This document shows, piece after piece, positions 36,875 through 46,016 of a stretch of 62,007 nucleotides of DNA. Every line of letters begins with the position of its first letter. Position 1 is the first letter of the stretch. The translations under genes and the position numbers were made by a program. The DNA is taken from NCBI GenBank assembly GCA_017993235.1, contig JAGONC010000017.1, positions 1 to 62,007 on the forward strand. Direction: 5' to 3'. The DNA comes from Lentimicrobiaceae bacterium (lineage in GTDB: Bacteria > Bacteroidota > Bacteroidia > Bacteroidales > JAGONC01). Under the pieces are notes generated by a model, which saw only the letters and a program-made list of their open reading frames with translations, had not been told where the DNA came from and made no database searches.

Positions 36875-38785
36875 ATGCCTAATTTTGAACCCATGAATTT
36901 CAGGATACTGATGATAACAATGGGCCTCCTGACGGGAGTGTCACCGCTCAGGCTCTTCGCCCAGGTGGATACTGTGACAGGGCTGCTGGCCACGGATTGC
37001 GGAAATAAAGGCAATGCGGGAGATATTTGCGTTTCTTTTCAAATTACGGCGGGTGAAGATACGATCCCGGAATACAGGATCATGGTCACCCCGGAGGAGA
37101 TGGTCGGTACCTTCAATCTGGAAGCAGCAAACCTTATTGAGCATTATACGGCTATAACTCCTTCTGATTCAATTGTATCCATCCAACTGGAGGAGTCCTC
37201 CACCGATGTCAATGGCAATCCTATCCCCGAAGAGGAAAAATATCATGTCTTTGTACTGTGTGTGGCAGCGGATACATTAACAGGGCAGAATACCCTCTCT
37301 GAACCTTCCAACCTTTTAATTTTGTCAACCCCAAATTACCTGTTTGCCGGGCAAACGGATATTCCCCCTGTTCATTTTGTGGATCCGGAACCTGATATAA
37401 CGGTTGTGGCAGAATGGGACAGCAGCGATGAGCATTACCTGGATCTGAACGGGGATGGAACGGAGGATTACCGGTTCTATTGCTATTTCAGCGGCGCAAT
37501 GGCTTCCTACACCCGGAGCGCTTCCATCAGCGGTACCACTGCCGCCAACCGGATCATCTCATCCCAGCCGGTCTCCAATTTTCTGGTCAACAGATTCAAC
37601 TATGGCGATCCCCTTGCTTTTTACGACTCACTGGTATCCCAGCAAAGCTATCTGAGTCATTATGTGTATCACGATGAACCGCCGGATTTTGAAGAAGGCT
37701 ACTGGACAGGAGCTGAAGACAGGTATGCCGGACTGATTATGTTTGATGGATCGGATACCCTTATCGGTTGGATCAAAATGAGCGTGCCTTCTTATTCAGA
37801 CATTGTCATTAAGGAATATGCCTGGGTTGTTTACAGTCATCACAACACTGCTGCCTTTACCTATGAAATAAAGGATGTCTATGAGGTGCAGTTCACCAGC
37901 CTTTCTTCAGGCGAAAGTGCGGTTTACTGGAATTTTGGAGACGGTACGACCTCCGATGAGCCAAATCCGTCACACGTTTATTCTATTGAAAAGGATTACC
38001 AGGTTGTACTGAAAGCATACGGGCTTTCCGGAACCGATGCAGCCTCAGACATCATCCATATCTGTGAGATTCCCACAGCCTCATTTACGTATGATCTGTC
38101 CCCGTGGGGACACCTGATGCTGTTCGACCAGTCTGAAAAAGCAAAGTTCTGGCGATGGGACTTCGGGGATGGTAATTCCTCCACGGAGACCTCACCCGAA
38201 CATTACTACCAGGAGGATGGGATCTATCCGGTTACGTTGATCGCTCGCAGGGGGGCATGCACCGATACAACCACAACGATGGTGGAGGTCTGCATCTTCC
38301 CGAAAGCGGCATTCTATTATGAGATCCATGGTATAGAAATTTATTTTTACAACACCAGCCTCAAGGCGGATTCCCTGTCGTGGGATTTCATGGATGGCTC
38401 CGGATCCGATCTTCCCGATCCGGTCCACTCTTTTAATAAAACAGGCGAATACAACGTGGTGTTGCACGTATATAACGATTGCGGACAGGATTCCGTGACC
38501 CACATGGTGTATGTGGGAACGGAAGAATTGGAACAGGATGCTCCGGTTACCCTTTATCCTGTACCCGCTTCAGACAAACTGTATATCGTACCTGACGTCA
38601 CCTGCCGTGAATTAGAAGCAATCCTGTATGATCCTCCCGGTAATATCATTCGGATGCTGAATAAAAAAACCAGCGTAGAACCCATGATGATCCTTGATCT
38701 TAAAAGTGTGGCGGAAGGGATCTATTTCCTGAAACTTTTTCTGGACGATCATGTCTGCATCCGGAAAATCATCATCATTAAATAG
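36875..38785 (+). CDS. Secreted PKD-domain protein with T9SS sorting domain
   Basis: A 636-residue surface or secreted protein. ATG 36875 gives a nine-residue lead before a second ATG at 36893 (MNFRIL) that starts a normal signal peptide ending LFAQ; the later start may be the true one. Residues to about 320 are beta-rich and contain LDLNGDGTEDY, a calcium-binding-like Asp loop of the kind found in dockerin- and FG-GAP-like repeats. Three PKD-type domains follow (FNFGDGTTSDEPNPSHVY-like, WDFGDGNSS, WDFMDGSG). The last 80 residues are a T9SS type A sorting domain (LYPVPASDKLYI, GIYFLKLF). No catalytic motif was seen. It is convergent with the nucleotide-sugar genes. A binding or adhesive role is inferred. 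Confidence 0.8.
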   Translation: MPNFEPMNFRILMITMGLLTGVSPLRLFAQVDTVTGLLATDCGNKGNAGDICVSFQITAGEDTIPEYRIMVTPEEMVGTFNLEAANLIEHYTAITPSDSIVSIQLEESSTDVNGNPIPEEEKYHVFVLCVAADTLTGQNTLSEPSNLLILSTPNYLFAGQTDIPPVHFVDPEPDITVVAEWDSSDEHYLDLNGDGTEDYRFYCYFSGAMASYTRSASISGTTAANRIISSQPVSNFLVNRFNYGDPLAFYDSLVSQQSYLSHYVYHDEPPDFEEGYWTGAEDRYAGLIMFDGSDTLIGWIKMSVPSYSDIVIKEYAWVVYSHHNTAAFTYEIKDVYEVQFTSLSSGESAVYWNFGDGTTSDEPNPSHVYSIEKDYQVVLKAYGLSGTDAASDIIHICEIPTASFTYDLSPWGHLMLFDQSEKAKFWRWDFGDGNSSTETSPEHYYQEDGIYPVTLIARRGACTDTTTTMVEVCIFPKAAFYYEIHGIEIYFYNTSLKADSLSWDFMDGSGSDLPDPVHSFNKTGEYNVVLHVYNDCGQDSVTHMVYVGTEELEQDAPVTLYPVPASDKLYIVPDVTCRELEAILYDPPGNIIRMLNKKTSVEPMMILDLKSVAEGIYFLKLFLDDHVCIRKIIIIK

Positions 38786-38841
38786 TTACAGGTCGAGCGC
38801 AGCGAGATCCCGCGAAGCGGAATTGCAGGTCGGGTCAGACA

Positions 38842-38898
38842 GTTTTGGGATTTGGTCTTTGGAATTTGTTTGGATTTTGGATCCTGGGATTTGGAATT
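38842..38898 (+). repeat. GGAATTTGG-type interspersed repeat, copy between convergent genes
   Basis: Same words as at 36622-36677 (TGGGATTTGG, GGAATTTGTTTGG, GGATCCTGGGATTTGG), here between the ends of the PKD gene and rfbB. It is preceded at 38792-38835 by GC-rich words (AGCGCAGCGAGATCCCGCGAAGCGG) not seen elsewhere in the window. Confidence 0.7.
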
Positions 38899-38907
38899 TA
38901 TACCGCG

Positions 38908-39960
38908 TCAACGCCCCTTATACATCTTATCGTAGTATAGCAGATAACTCCCCGAAGTCACTTCATCAAGCCATTTCTGGTTGGCCAGGTACCAGTCGAC
39001 GGTCTGTTCGAACCCCTCATCAAACTTTACCTCAGGCTTCCAGCCCAGTTCGCTCTGTAATTTGGTGGAATCAATGGCATACCGGAAATCATGACCTGCC
39101 CGGTCGGTCACGAAAGTGATCAGCTTTTCGCTCTCTCCTTCTTTTCTGCCCAGCTTCTGGTCCATAATCCGGCAAAGTGTTCTTACAATGTCAATGTTCT
39201 GTCTTTCGTTGTTGCCCCCAATGTTGTATGTCTGACCATTTTTCCCCTTCTGATAGATCAGGTCGATGGCTTTTGCATGATCCTCCACGTACAGCCAGTC
39301 GCGCACATTGAGCCCTTTCCCATAGACCGGTAAAGGCCTGTTGTGTCTTATATTGTTGATTATCAATGGAATAAGTTTTTCCGGAAACTGGTTGGGACCG
39401 TAATTATTGGAGCAATTGGAAATCACGACCGGTAATCCGTAGGTATGGTAATAGGCCCTGACCAGGTGGTCGCTGCTGGCCTTGGATGCCGAATAAGGGC
39501 TCCGGGGATCATAGGGGGTGGTTTCCAGGAATTTTCCTTCATCACCCAGCGAACCATATACCTCATCCGTGGAAACATGGTAAAACCTTTTTCCCTCATA
39601 GTGCCCATTCCAGGAATGCCTGGCAGCATTCAGCAGGTTGACCGTGCCGACAATATTGGTCATGATGAACTCCTTCGGACTGACAATGGAACGGTCGACA
39701 TGCGATTCTGCGGCAAGGTGGATAACGCCGTCAAAATGGAATGTCTCAAATGTGGAAAAAACACATTCCTCATCCACAATATCCCCTTTGACGAAACGAT
39801 AATTGGGCATGTGTTCAATATCGGTAAGGTTAGCCAGGTTCCCGGCATAGGTAAGTTTGTCAAAATTGACAATAAAGATCTCCGGATATTTATGGACCAG
39901 TAATCTGACGAGATGGGAACCGATGAAGCCGGCTCCGCCGGTGAGTAAAATGGATGACAT
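38908..39960 (-). CDS. rfbB: dTDP-glucose 4,6-dehydratase
   Basis: A 350-residue extended short-chain dehydrogenase that makes dTDP-4-keto-6-deoxyglucose, the entry to rhamnose and other deoxysugars of surface polysaccharides. It has the NAD motif GGAGFIGSHL, STDEVYGSLG and the catalytic Tyr-x-x-x-Lys in YSASKASSD; NNYGPNQFPEKLIP is diagnostic of RmlB. It is separated from galE by a 149-bp gap made of two word repeats. The other rhamnose genes (rmlA, rmlC, rmlD) are not in the window. Confidence 0.95.
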   Translation of the reverse strand: MSSILLTGGAGFIGSHLVRLLVHKYPEIFIVNFDKLTYAGNLANLTDIEHMPNYRFVKGDIVDEECVFSTFETFHFDGVIHLAAESHVDRSIVSPKEFIMTNIVGTVNLLNAARHSWNGHYEGKRFYHVSTDEVYGSLGDEGKFLETTPYDPRSPYSASKASSDHLVRAYYHTYGLPVVISNCSNNYGPNQFPEKLIPLIINNIRHNRPLPVYGKGLNVRDWLYVEDHAKAIDLIYQKGKNGQTYNIGGNNERQNIDIVRTLCRIMDQKLGRKEGESEKLITFVTDRAGHDFRYAIDSTKLQSELGWKPEVKFDEGFEQTVDWYLANQKWLDEVTSGSYLLYYDKMYKGR

Positions 39961-39965
39961 AGGGT

Positions 39966-40099
39966 AATGGATTATGGAATAAGGTTATTTGTGGTTATTC
40001 ATGGTTATTCATGGTCATTCATAGTCATTTATTGTTATTTACGCTGACTGGAGACTGTTGACTGTTGACTGCTGACTGCTGACTGCTGACTATCATTCA
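39966..40099. repeat. Two word repeats: TTATTCATGG family and TGACTGC family
   Basis: About 39986-40038 holds ten-base words (GGTTATTCAT, GGTCATTCAT) and 40043-40093 seven-base words (GACTGTT, GACTGCT in series), followed by one more TTCATGGTCAT. The first block starts about 25 bp upstream of the rfbB ATG. Confidence 0.75.
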
Positions 40100-40109
40100 T
40101 GGTCATTAA

Positions 40110-41129
40110 TTACCGGCGGGCAAGGGCTTTTTCCCAGTTCCAGGCGGAAAGCATCATCTCGTCCAGGGTTCTTTTGGCTTTCCATCCCAGTTCTTCGTTG
40201 GCCAGGTGCGTATCTGCCCATACTTTTTCCACATCCCCAGAGCGGCGGGATACGATTTTGTAATTCAGCTTTACGCCGCTTACCCTTTCAAACGACCGGA
40301 TCACCTCCATGACCGTATAACCTTCTCCCGTACCCAGATTGAAGACTTCCATGTCCGCTTTGCACTTTCCGTTGATCATTCGTTCGACCGCAATCAGATG
40401 AGCCTGCGCAAGATCCACCACATGGATATAATCACGGATTGCCGTGCCATCCGGGGTATCATAATCATTCCCGTAAACAGGCAGGCACTCCCGTTTACCG
40501 ATCGCCGTCTGGGTGATGAACGGAACGAGGTTGTTCGGCACACCCAGCGGTAGTTCACCTATCAGGGCAGACTCATGGGCACCGATCGGATTGAAATAAC
40601 GCAAGGAAATGGTACGGACAGACAACAGCAGGGAAGAGAACCGCAGGATATCCTCGCAGATCTGTTTTGTATTGCCATAAGGCGACCAGGCTGGCTTGAG
40701 AGGGGCACCTTCCGTGACCGGCAGCTGATCGGGCTGACCGTATACCGTACACGAGGAGCTGAATACGATATCACGAATTCCATTGTCGCGCATGCCCTCC
40801 AGGATATTGACCAGCGACACCACATTGTTCCGGTAATACTCGAGCGGTTTTGACATGGATTCGCCAGCTGCCTTAAAAGCGGCAAAATGGATCACACCCG
40901 AAAGATCATGATGACGTTTGAAAAAATCAGTCGTCCGTGCCCGGTCTACCAGGTCAAATTGCTCAAAAGCAGGCCTGATCCCTGTTATACTTGCAATATT
41001 GTCAAGCACACTGGCGGAGGAGTTGGAAAGGTTATCAACAACAACAACCTCATAGCCAATTTGTTGCAACTCGACCACCGTATGAGAACCAATAAAGCCT
41101 GTGCCTCCCGTCACCAGTATTTTTTTCAT
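40110..41129 (-). CDS. galE: UDP-glucose 4-epimerase
   Basis: A 339-residue epimerase interconverting UDP-glucose and UDP-galactose. It shows GGTGFIGSHT at the N-terminus, the SSSCTVYG strand, the catalytic YGNTK and the substrate motif RYFNPIGAHESALIGE, all typical of GalE. It is divergent from ugd across 110 bp. With rfbB, ugd and the UDP-xylose synthase it forms a nucleotide-sugar block feeding capsule or lipopolysaccharide; no glycosyltransferase genes are within the window. Confidence 0.96.
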   Translation of the reverse strand: MKKILVTGGTGFIGSHTVVELQQIGYEVVVVDNLSNSSASVLDNIASITGIRPAFEQFDLVDRARTTDFFKRHHDLSGVIHFAAFKAAGESMSKPLEYYRNNVVSLVNILEGMRDNGIRDIVFSSSCTVYGQPDQLPVTEGAPLKPAWSPYGNTKQICEDILRFSSLLLSVRTISLRYFNPIGAHESALIGELPLGVPNNLVPFITQTAIGKRECLPVYGNDYDTPDGTAIRDYIHVVDLAQAHLIAVERMINGKCKADMEVFNLGTGEGYTVMEVIRSFERVSGVKLNYKIVSRRSGDVEKVWADTHLANEELGWKAKRTLDEMMLSAWNWEKALARR

Positions 41130-41201
41130 CGATGACCTTTATTGTTCTTGCCGGTTGTGACCAGAAAAAGAATTAATGCAATCCATCGGGTAAAATTACG
41201 T

Positions 41202-41209
41202 TATATTTG
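41202..41209 (+). promoter_or_regulatory. -7 promoter box for ugd
   Basis: TATATTTG, an exact match, 30 bp upstream of ATG 41240. It rules out an earlier start for ugd at 41207, which would lie inside the promoter. Confidence 0.65.
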
Positions 41210-41239
41210 TCTTCTTATTATCAACAATTTCCCCGGAGA

Positions 41240-42565
41240 ATGAAAATTACAATCGTTGGAAGCGGTTATGTCGGCCTGGTCACAGGGGCATGTTTTGCCG
41301 AAGTTGGCATTGACGTCGTTTGTGTTGATGTTAACCAGAAAAAAATTGAAGACCTGAAAATGGGGATCATTCCCATTTTTGAACCGGGGCTCGAAGAGAT
41401 GGTGCTTCGGAATATGAACAAGGATCGGTTACGGTTTACGACCAGCACAGAAGAGGCCCTGAAGGAGTGTGACGTCGTCTTTATCGCGGTGGGGACTCCT
41501 CCCGGGGAGGACGGCAGCGCTGACCTCCGCTATGTGCTGGAAGTTGCCCGTGAGTGCGGAAAATACATGAACAACTACCTGCTGGTGGTCACCAAAAGTA
41601 CGGTCCCGGTCGGAACAGCCACCAAGGTCAGAACTGCCATCCGGGGTGAACTCGAAAAACGAAAGGTTGCCATCCCGTTCGACGTGGCATCCAATCCTGA
41701 ATTTTTAAAGGAAGGTGCAGCCATTGAAGACTTCCTAAAACCTGACCGCATTGTCATCGGACTGGATTCACCAAGGGCGGAAGATCTGATGAAAAGGTTA
41801 TATAAACCCTTCACCCTGAATGGGCATCCAATCATTTTCATGGACATTATCTCCGCTGAAATGACCAAGTACGCGGCCAATGCCATGCTGGCCACCAAGA
41901 TCAGCTTCATGAACGATATGGCCAACCTCTGCGAAATCGTGGGCGCCAATATCAACATGGTGCGAAAAGGGATTGGTTCCGATACGCGCATTGGTCCGAA
42001 ATTCATCTACCCAGGGATCGGTTATGGCGGATCCTGCTTTCCAAAAGATGTTAAAGCACTCATCAGTACCGCCGAGGAGAATAAATATGAGCTCCGGGTA
42101 CTGAAAGCCGTTGAGGCCGTAAACAAGGATCAGAAATCTGTCCTTTTCAACAAGATTATGAAATATTTTGCCGGTGACATCACCGGCAAGGCCTTTGCCA
42201 TCTGGGGATTGTCGTTCAAACCCCAGACCGATGATATGCGGGAAGCACCCTCACTGGTCATCATCGAAAAATTACTCACTGCCGGCGCCCGGGTCAGGGC
42301 CTATGATCCGGTTGCCATGAAGGAAGCCAAACGATACCTGGGCGAAAGCATCACCTACTGTAAAGATCCCTATGAAGCCCTTGAGGATGCCGATGGCCTG
42401 GTGATGGTCACCGAATGGCCCGAATTCCGGGTCCCAAATTTTATGACCGTCAAAGAACGGATGCGGACACCTGCCATTTTCGACGGACGGAATATTTATG
42501 ACAGGGTTGAGATGAAACGCAATGGCTTTGACTATTTCTGTATTGGTATAAATACATTAAAATAA
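41240..42565 (+). CDS. ugd: UDP-glucose 6-dehydrogenase
   Basis: A 441-residue enzyme that oxidises UDP-glucose to UDP-glucuronate with two NAD. It begins MKITIVGSGYVG (Rossmann motif), has VGTPPGEDGSADL, and carries the catalytic Cys in GYGGSCFPKD. The C-terminal UDP-binding domain includes WGLSFKPQTDDMREAPS. A GGAGA sequence a few bases upstream of ATG 41240 is one of the clearer ribosome sites here. Its product is the substrate of the next gene, which starts 24 bp downstream. Confidence 0.97.
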   Translation: MKITIVGSGYVGLVTGACFAEVGIDVVCVDVNQKKIEDLKMGIIPIFEPGLEEMVLRNMNKDRLRFTTSTEEALKECDVVFIAVGTPPGEDGSADLRYVLEVARECGKYMNNYLLVVTKSTVPVGTATKVRTAIRGELEKRKVAIPFDVASNPEFLKEGAAIEDFLKPDRIVIGLDSPRAEDLMKRLYKPFTLNGHPIIFMDIISAEMTKYAANAMLATKISFMNDMANLCEIVGANINMVRKGIGSDTRIGPKFIYPGIGYGGSCFPKDVKALISTAEENKYELRVLKAVEAVNKDQKSVLFNKIMKYFAGDITGKAFAIWGLSFKPQTDDMREAPSLVIIEKLLTAGARVRAYDPVAMKEAKRYLGESITYCKDPYEALEDADGLVMVTEWPEFRVPNFMTVKERMRTPAIFDGRNIYDRVEMKRNGFDYFCIGINTLK

Positions 42566-42589
42566 TTTATTGTTGTCAATATTAATTTA

Positions 42590-43528
42590 ATGATCAGAAA
42601 AAAGGTTTTAGTCACCGGCGGTGCCGGGTTTGTAGGGTCCCACCTGTGCGAGCGGCTACTGAATGATGGTCATGAAGTGATTTGCCTTGACAATTATTTC
42701 ACCGGGCAGAAACAGAATGTGGTGCATCTGCTGGCCAATCCCTATTTTGAACTGATCCGCCATGATGTGACCACGCCCTTTTACATCGAAGTGGACGAGA
42801 TCTACAACCTGGCCTGCCCGGCGTCACCCATCCATTACCAGTACAATCCAATCAAAACCGTCAAGACTTCCGTCATGGGAGCCATCCATATGCTCGGCCT
42901 CGCAAAGCGGATCAAGGCAAAGATCCTGCAGGCATCCACCAGTGAAGTCTATGGTGATCCCCAGATCCATCCCCAGGTGGAAACTTACTGGGGACATGTG
43001 AATCCCATTGGTGAACGGGCCTGTTATGATGAAGGTAAGCGCGCGGCAGAAACCCTATTTGTCAATTATCACAGACAAAACAGCGTTAAAGTCAAGATCG
43101 TACGCATCTTCAACACGTACGGCCCACGCATGCATCCGCATGATGGAAGGGTAATATCCAACTTCATCGTTCAGGCCCTGAAAAACGATGACATCACCAT
43201 TTACGGTGACGGCATGCAGACACGCAGCTTCCAGTATGTCGACGACCTGGTTGAGGGCATGGTCCGAATGATGGCCTCGCGGGATGAGTTCTCCGGCCCG
43301 GTGAATATAGGCAATCCCAATGAATTTACGATTCTTGAGCTGGCCAGTAAAATCATCAGTCAGACCGGCTCCAGGTCTAAAATCGTCCACAAACCGTTAC
43401 CCCCGGATGATCCCATGCAACGGCAGCCCGATATTTCCCTGGCAAAAAAGGAACTGAATTGGTCGCCAAAGGTACCGCTGGAAGAAGGATTGAAAAGGAC
43501 GATTGACTACTTCCGTACAATCAGTTGA
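42590..43528 (+). CDS. UDP-glucuronate decarboxylase (UDP-xylose synthase)
   Basis: A 312-residue short-chain dehydrogenase that decarboxylates UDP-glucuronate to UDP-xylose. It has [10 protein letters not shown], the family-typical [25 protein letters not shown], the catalytic Tyr-x-x-x-Lys in [10 protein letters not shown], and [19 protein letters not shown]. The order ugd then UXS makes a two-step route from UDP-glucose to UDP-xylose, so the organism probably puts xylose or a derived sugar in its surface glycans. The gene is followed by dense repeats. Confidence 0.95.
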   Translation: MIRKKVLVTGGAGFVGSHLCERLLNDGHEVICLDNYFTGQKQNVVHLLANPYFELIRHDVTTPFYIEVDEIYNLACPASPIHYQYNPIKTVKTSVMGAIHMLGLAKRIKAKILQASTSEVYGDPQIHPQVETYWGHVNPIGERACYDEGKRAAETLFVNYHRQNSVKVKIVRIFNTYGPRMHPHDGRVISNFIVQALKNDDITIYGDGMQTRSFQYVDDLVEGMVRMMASRDEFSGPVNIGNPNEFTILELASKIISQTGSRSKIVHKPLPPDDPMQRQPDISLAKKELNWSPKVPLEEGLKRTIDYFRTIS

Positions 43529-43535
43529 GGTCATG

Positions 43536-43676
43536 GTTATTTGTGGTCATTTGCGAGGCGCCTTCGGCGCCTCGCGTCATTCATAGTTATTCATGGTTAT
43601 TTTAGCGACAAGCTTTAAGTTTGGAATTTGGAATTTGGATTTTGTTTGGAATTTGGAATTTGTGATTTGGAATTTT
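43536..43676. repeat. TTATTCATGG-family element with perfect hairpin, followed by GGAATTTGG-type repeat
   Basis: GGTTATTTGTGGTCATTT is followed by the perfect palindrome GCGAGGCGCC-TTC-GGCGCCTCGC (43553-43575), then GTCATTCATAGTTATTCATGG. From 43619 the GGAATTTGG-type repeat runs to about 43676, ending five bases before a -7-like TATCCTTG (43682-43689) in front of the etfD-like gene. Confidence 0.8.
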
Positions 43677-43714
43677 TTCCCTATCCTTGTGTGACTTTCC
43701 AAACCAACGTCGCT

Positions 43715-45820
43715 ATGCTGAAACAAATCCTCTTCGCCGTTGCCCTCGCCATCACCCTGGGCAGTTTTGTCTATACCATCACTCCCATTGTACGATATTT
43801 CCGACTGACAAAGTCCTTTCCTGTCGGAAACTGGGGAAAACGCATTTCACTGATGCTGAAGGTGGCATTCGGGCAAACCAAAATATTGCGCAAACCTGTG
43901 ATCGGCTTCATGCATGCGCTGGTCTGGTGGGGCTTCCTGGTAATCCTGATCGGGAGCATCGAGATGGTGATCGACGGGCTGTTCGGCACGGAAAGGGCAC
44001 TTTCCTTTCTGGGACCGGTCTACGATGCGATCACCGCGCTGGCCGATCTTTTCGCACTGATCATCGGGATCGTGATCCTGGCATTCCTTGTAAGACGTAT
44101 CTTCCTGCATATCAAACGCTTTACCGGGATCGAAATGAAGCATACCTCCCACGCAGACGCCAACATCGCCCTGACCCTGATCCTCCTGCTCATGGTCTCC
44201 CTGGTGGGAATGAACACTTTTTACCTGGTCAGTTCCCATCTTCTCTTTCATGAGATCAAAGGTGTATTCCCCGTCAGTTCATGGATCGCCGGTTTTCCGG
44301 CATTCGCGCATTTATCTGTAAAATCAGCCCACACCTGGCACGAGATCTTCTGGTGGTCGCATATCCTGCTGATCTTCATCTTTGCCAATGTGCTACCCTA
44401 CTCAAAACATTTCCACGTGTTCATGTCGGTACCGAATGTGTTTTTAAGCCGGCTGGAACCCCTCGGCTATCTTCCGAATATGGAGAATGTAACGAAGGAG
44501 GTAAAGCTGATGATGGATCCGGCCACCGCGTATGCCCCGGCGCCGGAAGGGCAGGCCGAAGCGCCCGCGCGATTCGGTGTGCTGGATGTGGAAGATATTA
44601 CCTGGAAAAATTACCTTGACTCGCTCACCTGCACGGAATGCGGGCGGTGTACGGCCTCGTGTCCGGCCAACATCACCGGCAAGCGCCTGTCTCCCCGAAA
44701 GATCATCATGGACGTGAGGGCACGGATGAAAGAAAAAGGACCCGGGCTGATCAGGGACAGAGCCTACTCCGATAAAAAATCCCTGATCGGAGATTACATC
44801 TCTGCCGAGGAGCTCTGGGCGTGCACCACCTGCAATGCCTGTGCACGGGAGTGCCCGGTGAACATCAATCACCCCTCGCTCATCGTCGACATGCGGCGCT
44901 ACCTGGTCATGGAGCAGGCCGCCGGCCCGGGCGAACTCAATGCCGTGTTCACCAACATCGAGAACAACGGCGCTCCCTGGCAGTTCTCTCCCGAAGACCG
45001 CCTGCTGTGGGCCAATGAGCTTAACGACAGTCAAAATGCCCCGATCGAAGTCCCTGTCATGGCCGATGTGTTCGCAAAGGGGAAGAAACCTGAATACCTG
45101 TTCTGGGTGGGCAGCGCCGGCGCGTTCGACGACCGCTACAAGAAGGTTACCCGCGAATTCGTGAAGATCCTGCATCACCTCGGGACCGATTATGCGGTGC
45201 TGGGAGTGGAGGAGATGGATTCGGGCGATGTGGCCCGCCGTGCCGGCAATGAAATGCTCTTCCAGATGCAGGCCCTTATGATCATCCAGATCCTGCAGGG
45301 ATATGAGGTGAAAAAGATCATCACCTGCGACCCGCACGATTACAATACGTTCAAAAACGAATACCCCGACCTGGGGGGAAAATTCGAGGTGATCCACCAT
45401 ACGCAGTTCCTGCGGGATATGATCCGTTCCGGTAAACTGCAGTTAAACAGCAATGGCTTGCATAACAAAAAGATTACCTATCACGATCCCTGTTACCTGG
45501 GCCGGGCCAATGGCGAGTACGCCGCCCCGCGTGAGGTCCTGTCCGCTCTGTCGGCCGCGAACGTGGAGATGGCGCGTTGCAAAAGCTTTGCCCTGTGCTG
45601 CGGTGCCGGCGGCGGGCAGATGTTCAAGGAGGCCGAGAAGGGCGATAAGGAGGTGTTCATCGAGCGCATCGAGGATGCCATGGCCACCGGAGCCGATATT
45701 GTGGCCACCGCCTGCCCGTTCTGCATGACGATGATGACCGACGGGATCAAGTACAAGAACCGCGAAGAAACAATGAAGAATTACGATATTGCCGAGCTGG
45801 TGGCGATGGCGATGAAGTGA
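43715..45820 (+). CDS. etfD: EtfD-like membrane Fe-S oxidoreductase (ETF to menaquinone)
   Basis: A 701-residue membrane protein. The N-terminal 300 residues have about five to six hydrophobic helices with His residues placed like the b-haem ligands of nitrate reductase gamma subunits (FMHALVWW, FWWSHILLIF, YSKHFHV). Two 4Fe-4S motifs follow (CTECGRCTASCP; CTTCNACARECP), then two CCG domains (HDPCYLGR, CCGAGGGQMF) as in heterodisulfide reductase HdrD. This order is that of the DUF224 proteins that take electrons from ETF and reduce menaquinone. The open frame reaches back to 43628 through a repeat; ATG 43715 starts the first helix. etfBA lies 6-9 kb downstream on the other strand. The partner assignment is inference. 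Confidence 0.85.
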   Translation: MLKQILFAVALAITLGSFVYTITPIVRYFRLTKSFPVGNWGKRISLMLKVAFGQTKILRKPVIGFMHALVWWGFLVILIGSIEMVIDGLFGTERALSFLGPVYDAITALADLFALIIGIVILAFLVRRIFLHIKRFTGIEMKHTSHADANIALTLILLLMVSLVGMNTFYLVSSHLLFHEIKGVFPVSSWIAGFPAFAHLSVKSAHTWHEIFWWSHILLIFIFANVLPYSKHFHVFMSVPNVFLSRLEPLGYLPNMENVTKEVKLMMDPATAYAPAPEGQAEAPARFGVLDVEDITWKNYLDSLTCTECGRCTASCPANITGKRLSPRKIIMDVRARMKEKGPGLIRDRAYSDKKSLIGDYISAEELWACTTCNACARECPVNINHPSLIVDMRRYLVMEQAAGPGELNAVFTNIENNGAPWQFSPEDRLLWANELNDSQNAPIEVPVMADVFAKGKKPEYLFWVGSAGAFDDRYKKVTREFVKILHHLGTDYAVLGVEEMDSGDVARRAGNEMLFQMQALMIIQILQGYEVKKIITCDPHDYNTFKNEYPDLGGKFEVIHHTQFLRDMIRSGKLQLNSNGLHNKKITYHDPCYLGRANGEYAAPREVLSALSAANVEMARCKSFALCCGAGGGQMFKEAEKGDKEVFIERIEDAMATGADIVATACPFCMTMMTDGIKYKNREETMKNYDIAELVAMAMK

Positions 45821-45901
45821 TTTGGAAAACATCTGCGGAAAGCCAGCGAGTTATAAAAACTATGCGGGCACCTGATCCATACATTTCTACATTACTCTGC
45901 C

Positions 45902-45946
45902 CTCCTCCGTGCGCCTCCGTGTATCCTCCTGCGCCTCTGTGGTTAA
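45902..45946. repeat. CCTCCGTGCGCCTCCGTG / GCCTCTGTGG repeat
   Basis: Copy of the ACCACAGAGGCGC family upstream of the first T9SS paralogue. Its words reappear at the same distance before the second paralogue (48914-48955), so it was duplicated with the gene. Confidence 0.7.
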
Positions 45947-45972
45947 ACATTGTTTTCCCCCATTAAATGTAT

Positions 45973-45980
45973 TATCTTTA
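45973..45980 (+). promoter_or_regulatory. -7-like box before the first T9SS paralogue
   Basis: TATCTTTA, 36 bp before the ATG. The identical octamer with the same flanks is at 48982-48989 before the second paralogue. Confidence 0.4.
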
Positions 45981-46016
45981 CATACTTATTATACCTGATT
46001 TCCATTCAATCCTGCC

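Noticed and set aside
43628..43714. A 29-residue N-terminal extension of the EtfD-like protein
   Set aside because: It is translated repeat (EFGFCLEFG type) and contains the -7-like box; the membrane helix starts at ATG 43715.
44444..45400. A 318-codon minus-strand open frame
   Set aside because: Antisense to the Fe-S part of the EtfD-like gene; no recognisable domain and no promoter.
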